Below are positions 1 through 8,170 of a stretch of 64,000 nt of DNA, in pieces (position 1 is the first letter of the stretch; every line of letters starts with the position of its first letter). The translations under genes were made by a program, and so were the position numbers. The notes below the pieces were generated by a model. The model saw only the letters and a program-made list of their open reading frames with translations. It was not told where the DNA came from and did no database searches. Source of the stretch: JAVVHE01 sp038238915 (GTDB taxonomy: Bacteria > Pseudomonadota > Alphaproteobacteria > Sphingomonadales > Sphingomonadaceae); NCBI GenBank assembly GCA_038238915.1, contig JBBSFH010000009.1, positions 62,001-126,000 of the forward strand, written 5' to 3'.

Positions 1-2351
1 GCCATCAGCAGTTTGGGCGCGCTGTGGTGACGCTTGGGCTTGGCCTTGATGGCGAGTTCGCGGGCTTTGTCGCGCGCCTTTTCCGATTCGCGCATCAGTT
101 GCGCCGCGCCCGAGAGATAGGGGGCGGGCGGGCGGACCGCGCGCTTGCCGTACCACGCGGCGGCGCGCAGCGACCAGTTGGGATCGGTGAGGTGGGGTCG
201 GCCGACCGCGACCAGATCGGCCCGCCTGCACTGGACGATGGTGTTGACCTGCCCGGGTTCGGTGATCGCTCCGACGCACATCGTTTTCAGGCCAAGCTCG
301 TTCTTGATCGCCTCCGCGAGCGGCACCTGGTACATGCGGCCGTATACAGGGGTCTGGTGGGGAACGGTCTGGCCCGACGACACATCGATCAGATCGCAGC
401 CTGCGTCCGCGAAGGCGCGGGCGATAGCGAAGGTCTCCTCCTCCGTAATCCCGCCCTCGCACCAGTCCGACGCCGAGATGCGGACCGACATGGGCTTATC
501 CTCGGGCCAGCGCGCGCGCATCGCGGCGAACACTTCCAATGGGAAGCGCAGCCGGTCCTCGACGGAGCCACCGTATTCGTCGTTCCGCACATTGGTTAGG
601 GTGCTGAGGAAGCTCGCGAGCAGATAGCCGTGCGCGCAGTGGAGTTCGAGCAGATCGAACCCGGCGCGGTCCGCGCGCACGGTTGCCTGCGCGAAATCCG
701 CGACGATCCGGTCCATCCCCGCGCGGTCGAGTTCGGCGGGAATCTGGCTCTCGCCGGGGAACCATGGGAGGGGGGAGGCGGAAACCAAGGGCCAGTTCTG
801 CGCGGGGTCGGCGATGGGGTGATCCATCTGTTCCCACCCAAGCTGCGTCGAAGCCTTGCGGCCCGCATGGCCGAGCTGCATCGCCAGCTTCGCGCCGCCG
901 TTCGCGCGCGCAAAATCGGCGATGCGCCTGAAGCCCGCCTCCTGCTCGTCGTTCCACAGGCCCGGGCAGCCGAGCGTGATGCGCGCGTCCGGGTTGGGGC
1001 AGGTCATCTCCATGTAGACCAGCCCCGCGCCGCCCACCGCGCGCGCGCCGTAGTGCATCAGGTGCCAGTCGCCGGGCACGCCGTCGTGGGCCAGATATTG
1101 CGCCATGGGGGAGACGACGACGCGGTTGGGGAGCGTCAGGCCGCGAAGTCTCAGCGGAGTGAACATGGGGGTGGGGCGGGTGCGGCGGCAATCAAAGCCA
1201 GTCTGCTCGAAGAGCGTCTGGTAATATTCGGTATCGACAGCGTCGACGAAGCTTTCGTCGCGGAGCAACAGATTGTCATAGGTGATCGCCTTGGCGCGGC
1301 TCATCACCACATTGGCGAACTGCATCGGCAACATGTCCCACGAACGCTGGACATGTTCGAACCACGCGAGGCTGACGCCTGCATTGTGCTGCGTAATCTC
1401 GACCTGCGTGCGACGCGCAAGCTCGTAAGCGGCGAACGCGGTCGGCACGTCCGGCCCGCTGAGCAGCGCGTCAGCGAGCGCGATCGCCGACTCCATGGCG
1501 AGTTTGGTGCCCGATCCGATCGAATAGTGCGCGGTCGCGTGCGCATCACCCAGCAGGACGATGTTGTCGTGATGCCAGTGCTTGCACTCCACGCGCGGGA
1601 AGTTGCGCCACAGCGAGCGGTTGGTGATCAGGCCGTGCCCCTCCAGTTCATCGGCGAACTCGCGCTCCAGATAGCGAGCCGCATCGTCCTCGCTCATGTC
1701 GGCGAAGCCGTGCGCGGCCCAACATTCGGGCGTGGTCTCGAAGATCCACGTCGAGCGACCGGGCTCGTACTGATAGGTGTGCGCGACGATGACGCCGTGC
1801 GCGGTCTCGCGGAAGAAGTAGGTGAAATCGCTCAAGGGCCGCGTGCTGCCCATCCAGGTAAACTTGTTGCGCATCAGCCGCACATCGGGCTGGAACGCGG
1901 CCGAATAATACGTGCGGATGCGGCTGTTACTGCCGTCGCTGCCGACGATCGCGTCCGCATCCGGGAAGCGGGCGGCAAGCTGGGCGGGATCGATCACCTC
2001 GCCGAAGTGGATCTGCACACCAACCTGCCAACAGCGTTCGTAGAGCACCTGCAACAGCGCGAGGCGCGAGCAGCCCGCAAAGCCGTTGCCGCCGCAGCGG
2101 ATGTCCTCGCCCTTGTAGCGAACGATGATATCGTCCCAATAGGCGAAGCGATCGCGGATCATCGCATAGGATTCGGGATCGCGGCTGAGGAACTCGTCGA
2201 GCGTGTCGTCGGAGAAGACAACGCCGAAGCCGAAGGTGTCGTTTGGTTGATTTTGCTCGTGGACCGCAATCTGCCAGTCCGGCCGCGCCTTCTTGGCGAG
2301 GATCGCGAGATAGAGGCCACCTGGGCCGCCGCCGATGATTTCTATTTGCAT
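1..2351 (-). CDS. Two-domain 2-aminobenzoyl-CoA (salicylyl-CoA type) monooxygenase/reductase, partial at the left edge
   Basis: The reading frame opens at ATG 2351 and is still open at base 1, giving about 783 residues; the family is near this length, so few residues are missing. Residues 1 to about 390 form an FAD-dependent aromatic monooxygenase domain (GGGPGG near residue 7, GDAHATAHYSIGSG near 265). From about residue 396 an old-yellow-enzyme FMN domain follows, with MFTPLRLRGLTLPNRV, SPMAQY and QLGHAGRK. This order is known from the Azoarcus 2-aminobenzoyl-CoA monooxygenase/reductase, which hydroxylates and then reduces the ring of the CoA thioester. Similar proteins are named bifunctional salicylyl-CoA 5-hydroxylase/oxidoreductase, so the exact substrate is inferred. 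The start overlaps the upstream acyl-CoA dehydrogenase by 10 bases. No CoA ligase lies in the window; it may be beyond the left edge. Confidence 0.85.
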   Translation of the reverse strand, partial: MQIEIIGGGPGGLYLAILAKKARPDWQIAVHEQNQPNDTFGFGVVFSDDTLDEFLSRDPESYAMIRDRFAYWDDIIVRYKGEDIRCGGNGFAGCSRLALLQVLYERCWQVGVQIHFGEVIDPAQLAARFPDADAIVGSDGSNSRIRTYYSAAFQPDVRLMRNKFTWMGSTRPLSDFTYFFRETAHGVIVAHTYQYEPGRSTWIFETTPECWAAHGFADMSEDDAARYLEREFADELEGHGLITNRSLWRNFPRVECKHWHHDNIVLLGDAHATAHYSIGSGTKLAMESAIALADALLSGPDVPTAFAAYELARRTQVEITQHNAGVSLAWFEHVQRSWDMLPMQFANVVMSRAKAITYDNLLLRDESFVDAVDTEYYQTLFEQTGFDCRRTRPTPMFTPLRLRGLTLPNRVVVSPMAQYLAHDGVPGDWHLMHYGARAVGGAGLVYMEMTCPNPDARITLGCPGLWNDEQEAGFRRIADFARANGGAKLAMQLGHAGRKASTQLGWEQMDHPIADPAQNWPLVSASPLPWFPGESQIPAELDRAGMDRIVADFAQATVRADRAGFDLLELHCAHGYLLASFLSTLTNVRNDEYGGSVEDRLRFPLEVFAAMRARWPEDKPMSVRISASDWCEGGITEEETFAIARAFADAGCDLIDVSSGQTVPHQTPVYGRMYQVPLAEAIKNELGLKTMCVGAITEPGQVNTIVQCRRADLVAVGRPHLTDPNWSLRAAAWYGKRAVRPPAPYLSGAAQLMRESEKARDKARELAIKAKPKRHHSAPKLLM

Positions 2352-3637
2352 GCCGCTTCTTCCCTGACCGTCATCCCGGGCTTGACCCGGGACCTATCTT
2401 CTTCTGCGTTCGACACGCGCGGGACCGACGCAGGTGGGTCCCGGGTCAAGCCCGGGATGACGGCGGCTGGTGGGGCCTGGGCCAGCACCGCGCGCCCGAT
2501 CACCATCTTCTGCACTTCGCTCGCGCCCTCGTAGATGCGCAGCGCGCGGACCTCGCGGTAGAGCGTCTCGACCGGGTGGCCATGGACGACGCCCAACCCG
2601 CCGTGGATCTGGACCGCGTGATCGATCACGCGCTGCGCGCCGTCGGTCGCGTGGAGCTTGGCCATTGCGGCTTCGCGGCTGTTGCGCTGTCCCATCACGT
2701 CGCGCGTCCAGCCCGCACGGTAGATGAGCAGCGCGGAGGCATCCACTTCGACCGCCATTTCGGCGAGCATTGACTGGACGACGGCGTTTTCGGACAGCGT
2801 CTTGCCCTGCAAGCGCCGCGTGGTGGCGCGGTGCGTGGCTTCGTCGAGCGCCCGGCGCGCGAAGCCCAGAGCGGCTGCGCCCACCGTGGTGCGGAAGATG
2901 TCGAGGGTGGCCATGGCTTGTGCGAACCCGCGCCCGGGTTCGCCGAGCAGCGCGTCGCCGGGCAGGCGCATCGCGTCGAAGCGCAATGTGGCGAGCGGGT
3001 GGGGGGCGATGACGCGGATGCGCTCGGCGACGATGAAGCCCGGCGTGTCGGCGTCAACGATGAAGGCGGAGATGCCCTTTGCTCCCGGCGCCTCGCCGGT
3101 GCGCGCGAAGAGGATGTAATAGTCCGCAATGCCGCCATTGGAAATGTAGGTCTTGGCACCGTCGATCCGCCAGCCGTTCCCGTCAGGAACCGCCGAGGTC
3201 GTCATCGCCGCCACGTCCGAGCCGCTGTCGAGTTCGGTGAGCGCGAAGGCGGCCATCTTTTCGCCCCGCGCGACGGCGGGGAGGTACGCTGCCTTCTGCT
3301 CGGGCGTGCCGAACAGCGAGATCGTGCCCGAACCCAGCCCCTGCATCGCGAAAACGAAATCCGCGAGGCCGCTGTAGCGCGCGAGCGTTTCGCGGATCAG
3401 CGACAGGCTGCGGACGTCGAGTGTTTCGTGGATGCCGCCGTGGCTGGCGGGGACGGCATAGCGCAGCCAGCCGCCGCGCCCGAGCAGGCCGAGGAGGTGG
3501 CGGCACTGGCCGTCGATATCGTCCTCGTCGTGTGGCAGCGGGGCGAGTTCGGCCTGGCACCATGCGTCCAAATCATGCGCGAGGGTGCGGTGGTGATCGG
3601 CGAGGAAGGGCCAGTCGAGGAAGCTGCGGTCAGGCAT
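2342..3637 (-). CDS. Acyl-CoA dehydrogenase with a repeat-derived C-terminal tail
   Basis: A 431-residue FAD flavoprotein that oxidises an acyl-CoA to the enoyl-CoA. It shows the acyl-CoA dehydrogenase signature AFALTELDSGSDVAAM and near the C-terminus YEGASEVQKMVIGR, whose Glu is the usual catalytic base of the family. ATG 3637 (MPDRSFLDW) is preferred over the in-frame ATG at 3664, because the latter lies inside the neighbouring palindromic repeat. The conserved fold ends around QKMVIGRAVLAQAPPA. The last 36 or so residues (VIPGLTRDPPAS ... SRVKPGMTV) are a translation of the repeat at 2368-2463, so the tail is probably not functional. It is the third gene of the SDR-crotonase-dehydrogenase-monooxygenase operon, and probably acts in beta-oxidation of the dearomatised ring. 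Confidence 0.85.
   Translation of the reverse strand: MPDRSFLDWPFLADHHRTLAHDLDAWCQAELAPLPHDEDDIDGQCRHLLGLLGRGGWLRYAVPASHGGIHETLDVRSLSLIRETLARYSGLADFVFAMQGLGSGTISLFGTPEQKAAYLPAVARGEKMAAFALTELDSGSDVAAMTTSAVPDGNGWRIDGAKTYISNGGIADYYILFARTGEAPGAKGISAFIVDADTPGFIVAERIRVIAPHPLATLRFDAMRLPGDALLGEPGRGFAQAMATLDIFRTTVGAAALGFARRALDEATHRATTRRLQGKTLSENAVVQSMLAEMAVEVDASALLIYRAGWTRDVMGQRNSREAAMAKLHATDGAQRVIDHAVQIHGGLGVVHGHPVETLYREVRALRIYEGASEVQKMVIGRAVLAQAPPAAVIPGLTRDPPASVPRVSNAEEDRSRVKPGMTVREEAACK
2368..2463. repeat. Palindromic repeat, copy 1 (inside a coding region)
   Basis: The left arm CCGTCATCCCGGGCTTGACC is matched by the reverse complement GGTCAAGCCCGGGATGACGG at the right end, with perfect arms of about 26 bases and further pairing inside (CTGCG/CGCAG). 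It lies wholly within the 3' end of the acyl-CoA dehydrogenase gene. Repeats of this form are common in sphingomonad genomes and look like REP or MITE-type elements. Confidence 0.85.
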
Positions 3638-3657
3638 GGAAACATCCAGATCCCAAC

Positions 3658-3751
3658 CCGTCATCCCGGCCCCCGAGCCGGGACCTACCTGCCTCCGTTC
3701 CGCCCGGTCGAACCGAGGCAGGTAGGTCCCGGGTCAAGCCCGGGATGACGG
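3658..3751. repeat. Palindromic repeat, copy 2 (between operon genes)
   Basis: Second copy of the repeat at 2368-2463. The right arm ends GGTCAAGCCCGGGATGACGG as in copy 1; the left arm has diverged (CCGTCATCCCGGCCCCCGAG). Inner arms CTACCTGCCTC and GAGGCAGGTAG also pair. It fills most of the 129-base gap between the crotonase and the acyl-CoA dehydrogenase, and could form a strong hairpin in the operon mRNA. Confidence 0.85.
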
Positions 3752-3766
3752 AGTGAAAAGTGGTCA

Positions 3767-4585
3767 TCAATCCCCCTCGAACACCGGCTGGCGCTTGGCG
3801 GCGAACGCTTCGAATGCGCGCGCGAAATCCTTGGTGGCCATGCAGATCGCCTGCGCCTGCGCTTCCATCTCGATCGCGGTCTCGACCGACACCGACCATT
3901 CGGTCTGCAGCATCGTCTTGGTAATCCCATGCGCGAACGTTGGCCCCGCCGCGAGCGAGGCGGCGAGCGCGTGCGCCTCGGCTGCCAGCACGTCGGCAGC
4001 GACGAGGCGGCTGTGGAAGCCCCACGCATGGCCCTCTTCGGCGGTCATCACACGGCCCGTATACAGTAGTTCGGCCGCCCTGCCCTGCCCGATGATGCGT
4101 GGCAGGATCGCGCACGCGCCCATGTCGCAGCCCGCGAGGCCGACGCGGGTGAAGAGGAAGGCGGTTTTCGTGCGCGGCGTGGCGAGGCGAAGATCGGACG
4201 CCATCGCCAGGATCGCGCCCGCACCGACGCAAACGCCGTCCAATGCGGCGATGATCGGCTGCGGGCAGGCGCGCATCGCCTTCACCAGATCGCCAGTCAT
4301 CCGCGTGAAGGCGAGCAGTTCGGGCATCGCCATTTTGGTCAAGGGTTCGATGATCTCGAACACGTCCCCGCCCGAGCAGAAGTTACCGCCTGCGCCGGTC
4401 AGTACGAGGGCCTTTACCGCAGGCGCATAAACCAGCGCGCGGAAGAGATCGCGCAGTTCGGCGTAGCTTTCGAACGTCAGCGGGTTCTTGCGCTCCGGGC
4501 GGTTGAGCGTGATCGTCGCCACCTTGTCCGCGAACGCCCAACCAAAATGCTCAGGACTGTAGGCCAGCGGATCGAACACGCTCAC
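3767..4585 (-). CDS. Crotonase-superfamily protein, possibly a ring-opening acyl-CoA hydrolase
   Basis: A 272-residue enoyl-CoA hydratase/isomerase fold protein. The start is GTG 4585 (VSVFDPLAY): it overlaps the SDR stop as ATGTGA and has GGAGAGG just upstream. The oxyanion-hole stretch FCSGGD is near residue 70 and GVCVGAGAILAMASD near 117. Both catalytic Glu residues of a true hydratase appear replaced, by Ile near 125 and Arg near 147. An Asp sits at about 154 (GLAGCDMGACA), the place used by the 4-chlorobenzoyl-CoA dehalogenase and MenB/BadI branches. Given its neighbours, hydrolytic cleavage of a cyclic beta-keto-acyl-CoA in the anthranilate-CoA route is a reasonable guess, but a hydratase role cannot be excluded. 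Confidence 0.75.
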   Translation of the reverse strand: MSVFDPLAYSPEHFGWAFADKVATITLNRPERKNPLTFESYAELRDLFRALVYAPAVKALVLTGAGGNFCSGGDVFEIIEPLTKMAMPELLAFTRMTGDLVKAMRACPQPIIAALDGVCVGAGAILAMASDLRLATPRTKTAFLFTRVGLAGCDMGACAILPRIIGQGRAAELLYTGRVMTAEEGHAWGFHSRLVAADVLAAEAHALAASLAAGPTFAHGITKTMLQTEWSVSVETAIEMEAQAQAICMATKDFARAFEAFAAKRQPVFEGD

Positions 4586-5355
4586 ATCACCTCTCCGCCC
4601 GCGATCATGATCGTCTGGCCGGTCACCGACCGGCTCGCGGGCGCGCACAGCCATAGCACGGCCTGCGCCACTTCATCAGGATCGATCAGCCGCCCCTGCG
4701 GATTGTGCCGCGTGAGTTCGCCGAGCGCGTCGGCCGCGCTGCGCCCGGTCTTGGCGACGATATTGGCAACCGCGCCCGAGACGATTTCCGTATCCGTAAA
4801 CCCCGGGCAGACCGCGTTGACGGTAACCGACGTGCGCGCCAGTTCGAGCGCGAGCGCGCGCACCAGGCCGACTGCGCCGTGCTTCGCCGCCACATAGGCG
4901 GAGGTGTACGCATAGCCGCGCACGCCCGCGGTGGACGCAATCACGATCAGGCGGCCATGCGCCGCAGCGCGCAACCCCGGCAGCGCCGCCTGCGCGGTGA
5001 GGAACACTGCGTCCAGATTGATCGCCATCATGCGCCGCCACTGCTCGGGTGTGGTGCGTTCGAGCGTCGCGGTCTCGGCCGCGCCCGCGTTGACGATGAC
5101 GATGCCCGGCGCACCGAAGGCGGCGCTGGCTTGCGTGAACGCGCCCGCGAGCTGATCCTGATCGGTGACATCCGCGCATACTGCCAGCGCGCGTGGGAGA
5201 CTTGCCGCCAACTTCGCCAGCGGATCGGCGCGCCTGCCCACCAAAGTTACCGCAGCGCCCGCCCCGCCCAGCGCCCGCGCGATCGCGGCCCCGATCCCGC
5301 TGCCGCCTCCGGTAATCAGCGCGTGCGAAGCTGCAAGGGGAAGCGATGCGGTCAA
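4582..5355 (-). CDS. SDR-family NAD(P)-dependent dehydrogenase
   Basis: A classical short-chain dehydrogenase of 257 residues, with cofactor motif TGGGSGIG near residue 15, NAG near 85-90, the catalytic Ser in IASTAG and the YxxxK pair in AYVAAK. The start chosen is TTG 5355 (MTASLPLAASHALITGGG). It has GAAGGA six bases upstream and gives normal family length; the in-frame ATG at 5406 would add an unconserved 17-residue leader. It is the first gene of the four-gene operon and overlaps the crotonase by 4 bases. The likely job is a 3-hydroxyacyl-CoA dehydrogenase step on the dearomatised ring, inferred from context only. Confidence 0.82.
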   Translation of the reverse strand: MTASLPLAASHALITGGGSGIGAAIARALGGAGAAVTLVGRRADPLAKLAASLPRALAVCADVTDQDQLAGAFTQASAAFGAPGIVIVNAGAAETATLERTTPEQWRRMMAINLDAVFLTAQAALPGLRAAAHGRLIVIASTAGVRGYAYTSAYVAAKHGAVGLVRALALELARTSVTVNAVCPGFTDTEIVSGAVANIVAKTGRSAADALGELTRHNPQGRLIDPDEVAQAVLWLCAPASRSVTGQTIMIAGGEVM

Positions 5356-5463
5356 AAACGATCCTTCTGCGACTGGCGTAACAACACGCCTGCCACGCCA
5401 CTGCAACCCGGACGACTACGCGGCAATTCGCGCCGCCGTCTTATTCATGCGCCTCGCCCGCAC

Positions 5464-6360
5464 TCAGCGGGAAACGCGCGACCCGTTCCCGATCTCGGGC
5501 CAGTAGAGGCGCATCGGGTTGTCGATCAGCAGTTTGCGCTGCAATTCCACCGTGGGCGCAAGGCGCGGCACTACATCGACGAGCGCGCCGTCGTCCGGGA
5601 TGCGGTGCTCCATATTGGGATGCGGCCAATCGGTGCCCCATAGAACACGATCGGGGAAACGCGCGACGATGGGGCGGATCGCTTCGACGAAATCGTCGTA
5701 GGGCGGACCGTCGATCGAGAGCCGCTCGGCTCCAGAGACCTTGGTCCAGATGTTCGGGTGCGTGTCTAGCAGGTGCGCGAACGCGGTGATGTCCACACCG
5801 CCGGGCCCCTGAGCGATATCGGGGCGGCCGAGGTGATCGACGACGATGATGGTGGGGATTGCTTCGAGGAACGGGATCAGTTCTGCCAGAATATCCGCCT
5901 CGAAATAGACGACCACATGCCAGCCGAGGCGTTCGATGCTGCGCGCGATGTCGAGGAACTTGTCCTTGGGCGCATTGTCCACGAGGCGTTTCAGGAAATT
6001 GAACCGCACTGCGCGGATGCCGCCTTCGTGCAGCGCTTCGAGTTCGGCATCGGTAATGGCGGGATTGACCACCGCCACCCCGCGTGCGCGGCCGTTCGAT
6101 TTGGCGATGGCGTTCAGCGTGGCGCGGTTGTCGGTGCCGTGGCAGCTCGCCTGCACAATCACGTTGCGCGCGAAGCCCAGATGATTGCGCAGCGCGAACA
6201 GCATTTCGGGCGTGGCGTCCTCGGGATGATATTTGGCCTGTTGGGCGAAGGGGAATTGCGCCTCGGGCCCGAACACGTGGACGTGCGCGTCGATCGCGCC
6301 GGGCGGCGGAGTCCATCGCGGTTTGGTGGGCGCGTCCACCCAGGTTTTGCTCCTGCTCAT
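5464..6360 (-). CDS. ligI: 2-pyrone-4,6-dicarboxylate hydrolase (LigI)
   Basis: A 298-residue amidohydrolase-superfamily lactonase. It opens 2-pyrone-4,6-dicarboxylate (PDC) to 4-oxalomesaconate in the protocatechuate 4,5-cleavage pathway. The HxH pair is at residues 26 and 28 (DAHVHVF), and the GTDWPHPN signature places the catalytic Asp at about 244; LigI enzymes of this family work without a metal. Length matches known LigI (about 293 residues). Its ATG overlaps the ligU stop (ATGA), so the two are translationally coupled. It is the last gene of ligK-ligU-ligI. Confidence 0.95.
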   Translation of the reverse strand: MSRSKTWVDAPTKPRWTPPPGAIDAHVHVFGPEAQFPFAQQAKYHPEDATPEMLFALRNHLGFARNVIVQASCHGTDNRATLNAIAKSNGRARGVAVVNPAITDAELEALHEGGIRAVRFNFLKRLVDNAPKDKFLDIARSIERLGWHVVVYFEADILAELIPFLEAIPTIIVVDHLGRPDIAQGPGGVDITAFAHLLDTHPNIWTKVSGAERLSIDGPPYDDFVEAIRPIVARFPDRVLWGTDWPHPNMEHRIPDDGALVDVVPRLAPTVELQRKLLIDNPMRLYWPEIGNGSRVSR

Positions 6361-7403
6361 CCGAACGCCGTCCCGTCCATCAGTTTGCGCGCGGTGCGCA
6401 GCAGCGCCGCGCTGGTCACGGTGCCCGCATCATCGGTTTCCAGCACGCAGCTCATCTCGCCGGTTGGATGTTCGACCGAAAGCATTTTGGTGCGCCCGGC
6501 TGGAACGACCGCGACTTCGGCGGCGGGCGAGCCCGGGATCAGACAGGCGGTAGCCACGCTCACCGCGCCGAGTACGCCGACGCTCGCGTGTGCGCGTTTA
6601 GGGATGAAGCTGCGCACCGTAATTGCGCCGCCATGCCGGGGCGGGGCGACGAGCATTATCTTGGGGACGGATTTGTTGGTGACGTCGCCGAGGTTCATGC
6701 GCGCGCCGACAGCGCGACGGATCGCCTCGATCCGCGCCTTGAGCGGCTCGTCCGCGTCCAGCTCCTCGCGGGCTTCGTAGCCAGTCGCACCGACATCGTC
6801 GGCCTTCATGACCACGCAGGGCATGCCATTATCGATCAGCGTGACGCGCACGCCTTCCACCACATCGACCGCGTTGCCGGTGGGGAGCAGCGCGCCGCAG
6901 GTGGACCCCGCCGTATCACGGAACTCGAGCGGAACGGGCGCGGCGGCACCGGGGACGCCATCGATCCGCGCCGTCCCTTCGTAAGTCACTCTGCCGCCCG
7001 GCGTCTCCACCGTGGCGACCGCCACCTGACCGGTGTTCTCCATATAGATCGCGATGCGTGTCTGCTCACCGCTCGGGGCCACCAGTCCGCGCTCGATTGC
7101 GAAGGGGCCGACGCCGGCGAGGATATTGCCGCAGTTCTGCGCGTCGGTGACGATCGCCTGATCGACGAACACCTGCAGGAACAGGTAATCGACATCGATG
7201 CCCGGGCGCGACGAGCGCTTCACCACCGCGACCTTCGACGTTAGCGGATCGGCGCCGCCCATTCCGTCGATCTGGCGCGGATCGGGTGAGCCCATTGCGC
7301 GCAGCAGGAAGGCGTCGCGGTCGGCGGGCAGGTCCCCGGCAAGGAAATAGCCGCCTTTCGACGTACCGCCGCGCATCCACATGCAGCGCACGCCCTCAGA
7401 CAT
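6357..7403 (-). CDS. ligU: 4-oxalomesaconate isomerase/tautomerase, PrpF family (LigU)
   Basis: A 348-residue PrpF-family isomerase with the diaminopimelate-epimerase-like fold. Signature stretches are MWMRGGTSKGGYF at the N-terminus, the Cys-containing DAQNCGNILAG near residue 90, and RSFIPKRAHASVGVLGA. Between ligK and ligI this family is the oxalomesaconate isomerase (LigU in sphingomonads; GalD is the pseudomonad relative), which shifts the double bond before hydration by LigJ. It overlaps ligK by 8 bases and ligI by 4, so the three genes form one transcript. Confidence 0.92.
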   Translation of the reverse strand: MSEGVRCMWMRGGTSKGGYFLAGDLPADRDAFLLRAMGSPDPRQIDGMGGADPLTSKVAVVKRSSRPGIDVDYLFLQVFVDQAIVTDAQNCGNILAGVGPFAIERGLVAPSGEQTRIAIYMENTGQVAVATVETPGGRVTYEGTARIDGVPGAAAPVPLEFRDTAGSTCGALLPTGNAVDVVEGVRVTLIDNGMPCVVMKADDVGATGYEAREELDADEPLKARIEAIRRAVGARMNLGDVTNKSVPKIMLVAPPRHGGAITVRSFIPKRAHASVGVLGAVSVATACLIPGSPAAEVAVVPAGRTKMLSVEHPTGEMSCVLETDDAGTVTSAALLRTARKLMDGTAFG

Positions 7404-8070
7404 ATTTGAGGCCCTTGGCGGCGAGCGGTTCGCGCATCTTGTACATGTCCAGCCCCAGTTCGCCGCCCGCGAGGCGCGCGCGCTTGTTGCCTTCGTTCAC
7501 TTCTCGCGCCTGCGCGGCGGCGAGCGTGGCGGCGGCGGCGAGGCGCGGCACGACGCATACGCCGTCATCGTCCGCAACGATCACGTCGCCGGGCTGGATG
7601 GCCGTACCCGCGCACACGATGGGCACATTGACCGAGCCGAGCGTGGCTTTGACGGTACCTTGCGCGGAAATGCACTTCGACCAGACGGGGAAGTTCATCC
7701 CGGTCAGATCGCGGACATCGCGCACGCCTGCATCGATCACGAGGCCACGACAGCCGCGCGCCTGCGCGGAGGTGGCGAGGAGATCGCCGAAATAGCCATC
7801 GTCGCAAGGCGACGTGGGTGCGAGCACCAGTATGTCTCCCGCGCGCAGTTGTTCGATGGCGACGTGGATCATCCAGTTGTCGCCCGGAGGGGCGGAGATC
7901 GTGACCGCCGAGCCTGCAATGCGCGCGCCAGCGAAGATCGGGCGCAGGCGCGCCGCCATCAGCCCGGTGCGTCCTTGGGCTTCGTGGACGGTGGCGACGC
8001 CGCAGCGGGCGAGGGCGTCGATCAGGGCTAGATCGGCGCGTTCGATGGATTGGACGACGAGGCCTGACAT
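7396..8070 (-). CDS. ligK: 4-carboxy-4-hydroxy-2-oxoadipate aldolase (LigK)
   Basis: A 224-residue RraA-like class II aldolase that splits 4-carboxy-4-hydroxy-2-oxoadipate into pyruvate and oxaloacetate, the last step of the pathway. The metal and substrate motif is VIDAGVRDVRDL, with Arg-Asp in the expected positions; GDNWMIHVAI and DGYFGDLLA are also typical. ATG 8070 is preferred to the in-frame ATG 8091, as GGAG lies six bases before it and the length then fits the family (about 227). It is first in the ligK-ligU-ligI operon and diverges from the LysR gene. Confidence 0.93.
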   Translation of the reverse strand: MSGLVVQSIERADLALIDALARCGVATVHEAQGRTGLMAARLRPIFAGARIAGSAVTISAPPGDNWMIHVAIEQLRAGDILVLAPTSPCDDGYFGDLLATSAQARGCRGLVIDAGVRDVRDLTGMNFPVWSKCISAQGTVKATLGSVNVPIVCAGTAIQPGDVIVADDDGVCVVPRLAAAATLAAAQAREVNEGNKRARLAGGELGLDMYKMREPLAAKGLKYV

Positions 8071-8170
8071 GGCGAGCTCCGGAATGGGCAATCATTTCCA
8101 TGCGGTATCGTGCGCTGTGGGGCCAAGTCGGAAGGTTGGCGAAGGTATAAGGTTCCGTTAAGTCCGCCCG
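8071..8170. promoter_or_regulatory. Divergent promoter region between ligK and the LysR regulator
   Basis: A 100-base gap between two divergent genes, the usual site of LysR-type operators. Near 8146-8161 the sequence holds TATAAGGTTCCGTTA, in which TAA and TTA arms flank a 7-base centre. This could be part of a LysR box, but no full T-N11-A dyad stands out clearly. Confidence 0.45.

Noticed and set aside
630..2534. A 634-codon open frame on the plus strand
   Set aside because: It is antisense to the two-domain flavoenzyme, which has clear motifs along its whole length; high-GC codon bias keeps the opposite frame open. No motif is seen in the plus-strand product.
3638..3664. Upstream ATG 3664 as the start of the acyl-CoA dehydrogenase
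   Set aside because: The codon is part of the palindromic repeat arm (GTCATCCCGG) and the added residues are not conserved.
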